The position numbers and the translations under genes are program-made. A model generated the notes under the pieces. That model did not search any database and had not been told where the DNA came from. It saw nothing but the letters and a program-made list of their open reading frames with translations. 25,315 bases of DNA from SCQX01 sp035720945 (GTDB lineage Bacteria; Pseudomonadota; Gammaproteobacteria; Burkholderiales; Burkholderiaceae_B): assembly GCA_035720945.1 (NCBI GenBank), contig DASTNK010000075.1, positions 1 to 25,315 of the forward strand, read 5' to 3'. Below, piece after piece: positions 9,427 through 16,983 of this stretch (position 1 is its first letter; each line of letters begins with the position of its first letter).

Positions 9427-9500
9427 ACCCGTATAGCTGCGCCCTGTATTTTTCCCGGCCCTGCCGGGCCGCCAGGCGCAGCGGCGCCATTACCCTGGCC

Positions 9501-9548
9501 TGTCATCCCGAGGCTGGCTTGTCATCCTGAGGCTGGCTTGTCATCCTG
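9501..9548. repeat. Short tandem repeat, 19-base unit, two and a half copies
   Basis: TGTCATCCCGAGGCTGGCT (9501-9519) is followed by TGTCATCCTGAGGCTGGCT (9520-9538) and a partial TGTCATCCTG (9539-9548). The copies differ at one base. The array contains the stop codon and last codons of the tetR gene, so it writes the tail SQPQDDKPASG of that protein. TGTCATCCTGAG-type strings occur as dispersed repeats in many bacterial genomes, so this may be a remnant of such an element. Confidence 0.8.
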
Positions 9549-10159
9549 GGGCCGCTGTGGGGCCGACGCCCGGCCTCCGCGTCGAGCACAGCCAGGATGG
9601 GCCGGACCATGCCCTCGAGCAGCGGTTTCTCGGGCCGCGTGCGAGCCATGACACGCACGCCAATGTGAGCAGCGAGCAAGGCACGCCCGAAGTCCGTGGC
9701 AGACTGGGACCGGGTGATCGAACCGTCGCGCTGACCCGCCCGGACACACCGGCGGAAAAAAGCCTCTATCTGCGCCAGGATTTCCGTGACGATACGCCGG
9801 AATTCCGGATCGTGGGGTGCCACTTCCAGCGCCGAATTGATGAGCATGCACCCCTTGCGCCGCGGGTCATCCAGCGAACGCCGGATGATTTCCATGAAGA
9901 AGGCCCGGATGGCCTCGAGCGGCGGCAGGGTGCCTTCGAGCCGGCGCACGCGATCCGCGAAACTGGCGTCGATATAGTGATCGAGCGCCTTGCGGTACAA
10001 GGCCCGCTTGCCACCGAACGCGTTGTACAGGCTCGCGCCGGTCAGCCCCATGCGACCGGCGAGCTCCCGCGTCGAGGTCGCTTCATAGCCATGTTCCCAG
10101 AAGCACGCCACTGCGGCATCCAGGACCTCGGCCTCATCAAATTCTCGTGGTCGGCCCAT
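9503..10159 (-). CDS. TetR/AcrR-family transcriptional repressor
   Basis: The product has 218 residues. The N-terminal helix-turn-helix is clear (residues about 8-55: EVLDAAVACFWEHGYEATST, then RELAGRMGLTGASLYNAFGGK). A ligand-binding helical domain follows, containing RRKGCMLINSALE, which recalls the TetR C-terminal-like families that sense small electrophiles. The start ATG at 10159 (MGRPREFDEAEVL) has an AGGTGAG ribosome site just upstream. The last ten or so residues are written by a tandem DNA repeat and look like a late extension. The gene is divergent from the glutathione-transferase and haloacid-dehalogenase genes, and autoregulation plus control of that pair is the natural inference. 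The effector is unknown. Confidence 0.93.
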   Translation of the reverse strand: MGRPREFDEAEVLDAAVACFWEHGYEATSTRELAGRMGLTGASLYNAFGGKRALYRKALDHYIDASFADRVRRLEGTLPPLEAIRAFFMEIIRRSLDDPRRKGCMLINSALEVAPHDPEFRRIVTEILAQIEAFFRRCVRAGQRDGSITRSQSATDFGRALLAAHIGVRVMARTRPEKPLLEGMVRPILAVLDAEAGRRPHSGPRMTSQPQDDKPASG

Positions 10160-10272
10160 CGCAACTCACCTGTCATGAACGACAACATTATGCATCGGGA
10201 TGGGCGCCGCTCGAGGACCCAATCATTTCCGAACCTTCGAACCATCGCCAGAAGGCGGCTCAAAATTTCTGT

Positions 10273-10300
10273 TTGACAATTTTAGATCGAATGATATAAA
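10273..10300 (+). promoter_or_regulatory. Sigma-70 promoter for the GST-dehalogenase genes, with possible TetR operator
   Basis: A consensus -35 TTGACA (10273-10278) and a TATAAA -10 (10295-10300) are separated by 16 bases, in an AT-rich island within GC-rich DNA. Between them lies an imperfect palindrome centred on GATC (TTAGATCGAA, 10281-10290), a plausible repressor site for the divergent TetR protein. The promoter elements are seen directly; the operator role is inferred. Confidence 0.7.
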
Positions 10301-10304
10301 ACTA

Positions 10305-10340
10305 ATGCCGGTACCGCAACTGATGCCGGCACCGCAAGCA
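10305..10340. repeat. Two imperfect 18-base direct repeats in the 5' leader of the GST gene
   Basis: ATGCCGGTACCGCAACTG and ATGCCGGCACCGCAAGCA lie back to back just downstream of the promoter, and differ mainly in their last bases. They precede the gene's ribosome site and have no recognised function. They could be a regulatory duplication or a chance local slippage product. Confidence 0.55.
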
Positions 10341-10388
10341 GCCAGGCACCTCATCAACAAGGCCGGCCCTCTATCGGAGACTCAAGCA

Positions 10389-11093
10389 ATGATCCGTTTC
10401 TATTACCATCCGACACCCAATCCAGCCAAGGTTGCCTTGTTCCTGGAAGAAACAGGCCTCGCCTATGAAGTCGTGCCGGTCGACACCAGCAAGGGGCAGC
10501 AGCACGATCCCGCATTCCGCAAAATCAACCCGAACGGCAAGGTGCCCGCGATCGTGGATATGGAAGGCCCTGGCGGCCAGCCCGCCACGGTGTTCGATTC
10601 GACGGCAATCCTGCTCTATCTCGCCGAGAAGGCCGGTCGACTCCTGGGCCAGCCTCACGATCGCCCCGAATTGTTGTCGTGGCTGCTCTTTCTGGGGTCG
10701 GGCCTCGGTCCCTTCTCGGGTCAGGCCGTGCATTTCCAGTACGCGGCGCCCCCCGGACTGGACTATGCCGTCAACCGCTATCGCCGCGAGGCCGAACGTC
10801 ACTATCACGTGCTCGACGACCACCTCGCCGGCCGCGAATTCATCGTCGGCAATGAATACACCATCGCCGACATTTCCGCTTGGGGCTGGCTAGATCGAGC
10901 ATCTCGTGTAATGAAAGGCACAGAAGACCCACTGGGTGCCTATCCTGACATCAAGCGCTGGTTCCAGGCCATCGACGCCCGGCCCGCCGTCGCGCGGGCG
11001 CGGCAGGTCGGGGCGGGGCTTGCGTTCAAGACAGTCAACGACGAGGAAACGCGGCGGGCGCTATTTCCCTCGAACTACCCTGCGGCGGGCTAG
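10389..11093 (+). CDS. Glutathione S-transferase family protein (YfcG/YghU/Ure2p-like)
   Basis: The product has 234 residues. The start ATG at 10389 (MIRFYYHPTPNPAKVALFLEE) has GGAGA eight bases upstream; a longer in-frame extension would overrun the promoter and is rejected. The thioredoxin-fold N-terminal domain shows the cis-proline segment NPNGKVPAIVD and the glutathione-binding motif VFDSTAILLYLAEK. The C-terminal helical domain has the GST hydrophobic-core motif (EYTIADISAWGW) near residue 155. Members use or reduce glutathione conjugates in the cytoplasm. The gene shares a promoter region with a TetR repressor and lies 96 bases before an L-2-haloacid dehalogenase gene, suggesting a role in handling halogenated or electrophilic compounds. 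The substrate is inferred only. Confidence 0.92.
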   Translation: MIRFYYHPTPNPAKVALFLEETGLAYEVVPVDTSKGQQHDPAFRKINPNGKVPAIVDMEGPGGQPATVFDSTAILLYLAEKAGRLLGQPHDRPELLSWLLFLGSGLGPFSGQAVHFQYAAPPGLDYAVNRYRREAERHYHVLDDHLAGREFIVGNEYTIADISAWGWLDRASRVMKGTEDPLGAYPDIKRWFQAIDARPAVARARQVGAGLAFKTVNDEETRRALFPSNYPAAG

Positions 11094-11189
11094 CCGCCGC
11101 GTCCGGCCAATCCGGAACAACCGGCCAGAACACAGACGGCCTCCGGTTGCGAAGAATCACTCCTTTCCACTTCTGCAGGAGAAAACCCC

Positions 11190-11867
11190 ATGTCAGCCAC
11201 GAAAGCGATCGTCTTCGATCTGTACGGCACGCTCTACGATGTCCACTCCGTCATCGAGCAGTGTGACTGCGCCTATCCGGGCAAGGGCGCGGAAATCAGC
11301 CTCTTGTGGCGGCAGAAACAGCTCGAATACACCTGGCTGCGCAGCCTCATGGGCCAGCGGTTGTACATCCCGTTTGAACAAGCAACCCGTGATGCGCTGG
11401 TGTACACCTGCGGGCATCTCGGAGTCGACCTTGACGACACCACGTGCGCGGCGCTCTGCGATGCATACCTGAAGCTGTCCCCCTACCCCGAGGTGCCGGC
11501 CGCGCTGGCACGGCTGCAGTCGATGGGGCTGCCGCTCGCGATCCTCTCCAATGGGTCCGCGTTCTCGATCAACAGCGTCGTGAACCATTCCGGGCTGCAG
11601 GCGCGCTTCACGCACCTGCTCAGTGTCGACCCGGCCCGCACGTTCAAGCCCGACCCACGCGTCTACACACTGGCGTGCGAGGCATTCTCGCTGCCTGCGG
11701 ACCAGATCCTCTTCGTCTCGTCCAATGCCTGGGATGCCTCGGGCGCCTACCACTTCGGCTTCGACGTCTGCTGGGTCAACCGACGCGGCGCGGTGTTCGA
11801 CGAACTCGGCGCCGCACCGCGGGCCATTGTGAAGGGCATCGACGAGATCCCGGCTTTGGTCGGCTGA
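11190..11867 (+). CDS. L-2-haloacid dehalogenase (type II, HAD superfamily)
   Basis: The product has 225 residues and very likely hydrolyses L-2-haloacids (for example 2-chloropropionate or haloacetates) to D-2-hydroxyacids. Known catalytic positions of L-DEX are present: nucleophile Asp10 and Thr14 (FDLYGTLYD), Arg41 (LLWRQKQLEYTWLRSLM), Ser120 (LSNGS), Lys153 (FKPDPRVY), and Asn179/Asp182 (SSNAWDASGA). The tail residues are offset by two from L-DEX numbering. The WRQKQLEYTWLRSLM stretch is diagnostic of true dehalogenases rather than general HAD phosphatases. A strong AGGAGA ribosome site lies at 11177-11182. The gene follows the GST gene and is probably co-transcribed under the TetR protein's control. 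Confidence 0.92.
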   Translation: MSATKAIVFDLYGTLYDVHSVIEQCDCAYPGKGAEISLLWRQKQLEYTWLRSLMGQRLYIPFEQATRDALVYTCGHLGVDLDDTTCAALCDAYLKLSPYPEVPAALARLQSMGLPLAILSNGSAFSINSVVNHSGLQARFTHLLSVDPARTFKPDPRVYTLACEAFSLPADQILFVSSNAWDASGAYHFGFDVCWVNRRGAVFDELGAAPRAIVKGIDEIPALVG

Positions 11868-11916
11868 ATCCGTGTCCCATGGTGCATCATGCGCCGCCGA
11901 GAGCCGCCAGACCCGA

Positions 11917-13401
11917 TTACCTGGCGCGGGGCAGCCCGCCTCGCTCCAGTTGCCCCAGGCTCGCCGCCAACTTGAACTGCCCTGTTTTCCATTGCGTCAG
12001 CGCCAGAACGCGCTGCCGTTCGGCATTGGTCAGGTCACTCTGTGCCCGCAACAGCTCCAGCAACGACCCGACGCCGGCCTTGTAGCGCCCGAACGCCACC
12101 TTGACCGATTGTCGGGCACTGTGCAGCAGATCATTCGCGGTCTCCAACGTGGCGAGCCCTGATGTGAATTCCTCATAACTCTTCCACACATCCAGGGACA
12201 CCGTGCGCCTTGCCTGGGCCAGATCCGCCTTCCTGGCATCGACCTCCGCATCAGCCTTGCTGATCTGGTAGTGACTGCCAACGTCCACAATTGGAATCGT
12301 GAGCTGCAGGCCAATGCTGCGATTGTTGATGACCTGTCGGCTCGTCACTTGGGTGATCGGCGTGTCGCTGCGGTCCATGGAAGCCATCAGGGACAGCCTG
12401 GGCAGACTCTGGCTGCGGGCCGACCGGGCCTCGGCTCGAGCCGCTTCAAGCTTCGCCCGGGCGGCAAGAACGCTGGGGTTGGTGTGCATCGCCTCCCCCA
12501 CCAGCGTGTCAACGGTCTTCCGGTAATCATCCTGATGCACCCCATCGTCATCAACAGATGGCAAATGCAGAGAGACACCCGGAGCCAGCCCCATTTCCAC
12601 CGCCAGGGCCCCCATGGCCTTGTCCAGATCACTTTGAGCCTGCATGCGTTCCAGGACGGCCTGGGAATACGCGGTCTTCGCCTGCAGCTTGTCGGCCAGC
12701 GTCGCGGCGCCGGCCTTGAATTTTGCCTGCGCGATCACAAAGCTTTCATGTGCAATCCGCTCTGTCTCTCTGTCAGCCCGCAACAGCGTCAGGCGGGTCT
12801 GCGCATCATAGTAGACACGCACCGTGTCCAGGAAAACGGTCTGCAGCGTTTCATTGCGCGAGGCGATCGCCGCATTCAGCAACTGGCGACTGTGCTCCAG
12901 ATTGGCCGCGCGCAGGCCGAAGTCGTACAACACCCAACTGAGTGTCAGGCCGACGTCGGTGCTTCGTGTACGCAGCGACGACTCGAGCCCGGGCAGGTTG
13001 GTATAAGTGACGCGCTGATCAACGCGATCAACGCTGGCGTTGGCGCTAAGCGTGGGCCAATAGGCCGCGCGATCGACATTCAGTTGCGCCTGCTGTGTTT
13101 GTATGTAGGCCCACGCCTGGCGCGTACGAGGGTCGCTGCACAGCGCACGCCCAACCGCATCGAGCAATGATACGGGCATACGGCCAGGGATCCCCTGGGC
13201 GCAGAACCGGCTTCCAGTGCCTGGACTGCGCCCCGCCTCCTGTCGCCCTGCGAGGAGCGTATCCGGGGGCTGCGCCAGATCTTTGGCGTGGACGCAACTG
13301 TTGGCCAGCAGAGCCAGCCCCACGGCCGCCAGCGTCTGTCCCCAGCGCACCAGCCCCGTGGCCCCGCATGACAGAGCCAGGCGGAAGATCGGGACCGTCA
13401 T
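11917..13401 (-). CDS. TolC-family outer-membrane channel of the peptide-export system
   Basis: The product has 494 residues. The start ATG at 13401 overlaps the ABC-transporter stop (ATGA), so translation is coupled. An N-terminal hydrophobic signal (GQTLAAVGLALLANSCVHA) is followed by two OEP repeats. The first contains VSLLDAVGRALCSDPRTRQAWA and WVLYDFGLRAANLEHSR. The second contains LVGEAMHTNPSVLAARAKLEAARAE in pieces, plus IPIVDVGSHYQISKA. Long coiled-coil helices rich in Ala, Gln and Arg match the periplasmic tunnel of TolC. It most resembles type I secretion partners (CyaE/TolC) rather than multidrug porins. Its place in the operon implies a dedicated exit duct for the peptide encoded at 16984-17148. 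The HAD gene converges on it across 49 bases. Confidence 0.92.
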   Translation of the reverse strand: MTVPIFRLALSCGATGLVRWGQTLAAVGLALLANSCVHAKDLAQPPDTLLAGRQEAGRSPGTGSRFCAQGIPGRMPVSLLDAVGRALCSDPRTRQAWAYIQTQQAQLNVDRAAYWPTLSANASVDRVDQRVTYTNLPGLESSLRTRSTDVGLTLSWVLYDFGLRAANLEHSRQLLNAAIASRNETLQTVFLDTVRVYYDAQTRLTLLRADRETERIAHESFVIAQAKFKAGAATLADKLQAKTAYSQAVLERMQAQSDLDKAMGALAVEMGLAPGVSLHLPSVDDDGVHQDDYRKTVDTLVGEAMHTNPSVLAARAKLEAARAEARSARSQSLPRLSLMASMDRSDTPITQVTSRQVINNRSIGLQLTIPIVDVGSHYQISKADAEVDARKADLAQARRTVSLDVWKSYEEFTSGLATLETANDLLHSARQSVKVAFGRYKAGVGSLLELLRAQSDLTNAERQRVLALTQWKTGQFKLAASLGQLERGGLPRAR

Positions 13402-15548
13402 GACGCATCCGCGACGGCGGCGGCACCGCCGCGCGCCGGGACCGCCGGCCCGTCGTACACGATGCGACCGCCCACCAGGACGATGCAGCGTCCGGCGCTG
13501 GCAACCGTCTCGGGCCGGTGCGCCACGATCACCCGCGTCATCTGCAGAGTCAGCACGGCGGCGTTGACCTGGCGTTCGCGTTCGATATCCAGATGGCTGG
13601 TCGCTTCATCCAAGAACAGGATTCGCGGCTGCTTGTACAAAGCGCGCGCCAGCAAGACGCGCTGCTTCTGCCCGCCCGACAGCACCGTCCCCATGTCACC
13701 GACGAGCGTGTTGTAACCCATGGGCATGGCGACGATGTCATCATGGATCGCCGCCAACTCCGCGCTGCGCCGCATGCGGGCCTGGTCGGGTTGCACATCG
13801 AAGAAACAGATGTTCTCCGCGATTGATCCGGCGAACAGCACATCATCCTGCAGCACTGTGCCCACGAGGCGTCGCAATGTACCGGATCCCAGCCGCTGCG
13901 TTGGCTTCCCGTCCACCAGGATTTCGCCTTCCGTGGGCGGCAACAGGCCCAGCAACAATGCGATCAACGTCGACTTGCCGCTACCAGAGGGGCCGGTGAT
14001 CGCCACTGACTCTCCCGCGGCTATCCTGAAGCTGACACCATCCAGCACGTAGGGCTCTTGGTCGCCATAGCGGAACCGCAGGTTTCTTGCCTCTATGGAC
14101 GGCTGAGCCGATACATCTTCCTCACCAACCTCCCCACCATCCTCACTCTCAGAGGGATGAAAAACAATGTCGGCCAACCGCTCTCCCTGCAATTGCAACA
14201 TCCGAACGTCCACCCATTTGTCCAACAGACCACTGACCCGGGTATCAAACTGCCCTTTATAGGCATTGAAGGCAATCAGGGCGCCGACCGTGAAGGCGCC
14301 GTCCAGGACGAACCGCGCGCCAAGCCAGATGATCAGGATGTTTTCAATGCCGAACAGCACCCCGTTCAGTGTCTTGTACAGCAGCGTCAGCTTCTGGGTG
14401 GTCAGGTCGGCGTTGATCTGGTTCACCAGCAGGGACAACCAAGTGGAACGACGTTGTTCCTGGTGCTGGAACAACTTGATGGTCCTGGCTCCGCGTATGG
14501 ATTCCAGCAGGTGCGTCTGTTGTTTCGCGGCATGCACGATGCGCTCCTCGGTGGCATTGCGCAGCGGCGCATACCAGGCCCATCGACTCAACGCATAAAG
14601 CGCCATCGCCCCCACGGCGATGCCGGCAAGAGCGGGACTATACAAAAACATCAACAATAGCGTGACGACCGTCATGACCCCGTCGAGCAGCGCCTCGACG
14701 AACGATGTGGTCAGCGTCCGCTGGATGGCGTCCACCGATCCGACACGCGACACCACATCACCCAGATGACGTTTCTCGAAATACTCCATAGGCAAGCGTA
14801 AAAGATGCCCGAAAACATTGGCGCGCCATTGCACATTCAGTGTCGTGCCAACGTACATCAGCATCCAGCCGCGCGCCGCCGACGCGGCCTGCTGGAACAG
14901 CAGCAGCAGTCCGAAACCCAGCGCCAGTGTCGTCAACAGGCTGCGGTCAACCGACACCAGCACATGGTCAATCACCCATTGCAGGAAGAACGGATTGACG
15001 ACATTGAAGACTTCCAGCGTAAGCGCCAGCAATATGATCTGGGTGAACGAGCGCTTCAGGCCGGTGACACGCCCCAGCAGTTGCCTCAAGCGTACGGGGC
15101 GCCGGGCCTGAGCTTCCTGGAAACCGGCATCCGGCCACAACTCCAGGGCGATACCCGTGAACGACCGCGACACCTCTTCCATCGAATACTTGCGCACGCC
15201 TGTGGCCGGGTCGTGAACGACAACAAAGTTCCGCCCCACCTCGCGCAACACAACAAAGTGATTCAAATCCCAATGCAGGATGCACGGAAGGCGCAGACTC
15301 GAAAGCCCATCAAGATCCAGTTTCAAAGGCCGCGTGGCCAGCTTCAGTTGCGCGGCGATACGCAACAGCATGGCAAGCGTCACGCCCTTCAATGAGGTCG
15401 GGAAACGAGAACGCAGCGCTGCCAGATCCACATGAAATCCGTGAAATCCGGCGACCATCCCCAGACAAGCCAGGCCACATTCCGCCGCCTCCGTCTGCAA
15501 CAGCAACGGCACCCGCCGCCTCAACCCGAATGAGAGATGTTCAAGCAT
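13398..15548 (-). CDS. CvaB-like peptidase-containing ABC transporter (PCAT) that cleaves double-glycine leaders
   Basis: The product has 716 residues. The N-terminal C39 peptidase domain (1-130) has an intact catalytic set: Gln18 and Cys24 in LLLQTEAAECGLACLGM, His97 in LNHFVVL, Asp113 in VVHDPATG. It should cut exporter substrates after Gly-Gly. Six membrane helices fill about 160-440. The nucleotide-binding domain follows, with Walker A GPSGSGKST from 519, signature LSGGQKQR from 623, Walker B ILFLDEATSHLD near 643-654 and the H-loop AHRPE near 677. The architecture and opening sequence match colicin V exporter CvaB. The gene starts three bases after the membrane-fusion gene ends and overlaps the TolC gene. 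The natural substrate is the GG peptide encoded at 16984-17148. Confidence 0.96.
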   Translation of the reverse strand: MLEHLSFGLRRRVPLLLQTEAAECGLACLGMVAGFHGFHVDLAALRSRFPTSLKGVTLAMLLRIAAQLKLATRPLKLDLDGLSSLRLPCILHWDLNHFVVLREVGRNFVVVHDPATGVRKYSMEEVSRSFTGIALELWPDAGFQEAQARRPVRLRQLLGRVTGLKRSFTQIILLALTLEVFNVVNPFFLQWVIDHVLVSVDRSLLTTLALGFGLLLLFQQAASAARGWMLMYVGTTLNVQWRANVFGHLLRLPMEYFEKRHLGDVVSRVGSVDAIQRTLTTSFVEALLDGVMTVVTLLLMFLYSPALAGIAVGAMALYALSRWAWYAPLRNATEERIVHAAKQQTHLLESIRGARTIKLFQHQEQRRSTWLSLLVNQINADLTTQKLTLLYKTLNGVLFGIENILIIWLGARFVLDGAFTVGALIAFNAYKGQFDTRVSGLLDKWVDVRMLQLQGERLADIVFHPSESEDGGEVGEEDVSAQPSIEARNLRFRYGDQEPYVLDGVSFRIAAGESVAITGPSGSGKSTLIALLLGLLPPTEGEILVDGKPTQRLGSGTLRRLVGTVLQDDVLFAGSIAENICFFDVQPDQARMRRSAELAAIHDDIVAMPMGYNTLVGDMGTVLSGGQKQRVLLARALYKQPRILFLDEATSHLDIERERQVNAAVLTLQMTRVIVAHRPETVASAGRCIVLVGGRIVYDGPAVPARGGAAAVADAS

Positions 15549-15551
15549 GGA

Positions 15552-16802
15552 TCAAAACCCATCCGACAAACTGTAAAGAGGCTTCAACGCCCACTGATAC
15601 AGCCGCCGCTTCTGCAACATGATGTCCGCCTCAAGCGCCATACCGGGCAGCAGGGCCAACGCCTGGCCCCGCGCCGAGTCAGTTTGTGACGCGAGCCGAA
15701 CCCGTATCAAAAAAAGCGATTCAGTGTCCGACTGCCCGCTGACGGCACCACCGCGCAACTCACTGGCTGATAGGGCAGTGTGAGCCACTGAAAGAACCGT
15801 GCCCGGCTGTTGCCCATAGGTTTGATAGGGGTACGCCTGATAGCGGATCTGAACTCGGTCTCCCGGTCGCACGAACCCCACCGCCTTGCTGGGGGCATAC
15901 AACAGCGCCACAAGCTTCGACCCGGCCGGAACGATCGTCGCCAGCGGCCGGTCGCCGCCTATGGCCTGGCCGGGATCAGCCAAAACCGCGGCCACCGAGC
16001 CCGTGACCGGCGCGGTAATCAGTTCGCGACGCTTGGCTTCACTTTCGCTCAGGGCCTCTGCGGCATTGGTGAGGTCACGCTCGAACCTGGCGGCCTCGTT
16101 CTGTTGCTTCAACGCGAGCTCCGCCAAATCAGCGCGCTGCGCCGACAACTGCTCACTCATACGGATCCGGTCGCGCTGCAATGACTGAAGTTGATTGCCC
16201 TGGTCCAGCGCGTCCTGCTGTCGGGCTTCCAGCTGCTCCCTCGACACATAGCCCTGCGCCACCAGCTTGCGATATCGATCAACCGATTGTCGCGCAAGCG
16301 CCAGCCGCGCACGCTGGCCTTTTATCTGAGCATCCAGGGTTTGCAATTCCGCCGCCAGGGCGGAAATTTTTGTCACCAGACTGGTTCGCTCGCTTTTATG
16401 CAACTGGCGGGTTCGCTGCTGTTCCGCGCGCAAGCTCGCTTCGCGTCGCCCGACCTGGGCACTGATGGCTGCCTGAGTCGAGCCAAGCTGGCTGCGCGTG
16501 TCGGTGGAGACGACATACAGCACATCACCCGCCTTCACTTTCTGGCCCTTGCGCACACGACGCTCAACCACGACTCCCGCACGCGGCGCACGCAACGTGA
16601 TGACGCCGCTATCTGGCACTAATTGACCACTAACCGTTTCTCGCGCGGTGTAGGTGCCCAGCACCAGGAACAGCAAGACGGCGACCGCCGCCGCCACAGC
16701 AACCGCAACCACGATGCTGAACGAAACCGGGCGGACCAGGACGATATCGCCCAGCCACGGCGTTTGCCGGGCCTCCAGAGCTTCTTTACGGAATAACGAC
16801 AC
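15552..16802 (-). CDS. HlyD/CvaA-family membrane-fusion protein of the peptide exporter
   Basis: The product has 416 residues. The GTG start at 16802 gives MSLFRKEALEARQ, the start expected for CvaA-type proteins (F-R-x-x-A-L-E-x-R). One membrane helix follows (about 26-49). Split lipoyl halves (RAPRAGVVVERRVRKGQKVKAGD in pieces; ITAPVTGSVAAVLADPGQAIGG) flank a long coiled coil (about 105-260). The end, MLQKRRLYQWALKPLY, closely resembles the tail of CvaA. The protein bridges the inner-membrane ABC transporter to the TolC channel. The ribosome site is weak (AAGAAG). It is the first export gene after a 181-base gap that holds a strong hairpin. Confidence 0.93.
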   Translation of the reverse strand: MSLFRKEALEARQTPWLGDIVLVRPVSFSIVVAVAVAAAVAVLLFLVLGTYTARETVSGQLVPDSGVITLRAPRAGVVVERRVRKGQKVKAGDVLYVVSTDTRSQLGSTQAAISAQVGRREASLRAEQQRTRQLHKSERTSLVTKISALAAELQTLDAQIKGQRARLALARQSVDRYRKLVAQGYVSREQLEARQQDALDQGNQLQSLQRDRIRMSEQLSAQRADLAELALKQQNEAARFERDLTNAAEALSESEAKRRELITAPVTGSVAAVLADPGQAIGGDRPLATIVPAGSKLVALLYAPSKAVGFVRPGDRVQIRYQAYPYQTYGQQPGTVLSVAHTALSASELRGGAVSGQSDTESLFLIRVRLASQTDSARGQALALLPGMALEADIMLQKRRLYQWALKPLYSLSDGF

Positions 16803-16884
16803 GCTTCTTATTCTGTTCCGTGGACGCTTTAAGGTTCACGCTTGCCGAGCCATGATATGCACCCGCACGGGGAGCCACACGCGG

Positions 16885-16931
16885 CAAAGAGAGAAGAAAC
16901 GACATGGGCAAGCCACGCATGCCCATGTCGT
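16885..16931 (-). terminator. Perfect 12-bp hairpin with pyrimidine tract between peptide gene and export genes
   Basis: On the minus strand ACGACATGGGCA (16931-16920), a 9-base loop and TGCCCATGTCGT (16910-16899) form a perfect stem. TTCTTCTCTCTTT follows (16898-16886). This looks like a leaky intrinsic terminator or an mRNA-stabilising stem placed 53 bases after the peptide stop codon. Such elements commonly let a short peptide gene be expressed in excess over its downstream export genes. The structure is seen directly; the function is inferred. Confidence 0.75.
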
Positions 16932-16983
16932 AGACGCAACTCAGCCAGAAAGGCTGGTTTGCTGGCTCGAGCTATTGGTTAGC

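Noticed and set aside
9454..9468. CCCGGC/GCCGGG hairpin after the CDF gene, considered as a terminator
   Set aside because: The T-run precedes the stem on the plus strand and becomes an A-run after it on the minus strand, so it is not an intrinsic terminator in either direction.
16786..16926. 46-codon minus-strand frame beginning inside the hairpin and overlapping the membrane-fusion gene start
   Set aside because: It overlaps the structured hairpin and the hlyD-type coding start, has no ribosome site, and is Arg/Pro/Leu-rich like chance frames. It carries no leader motif.
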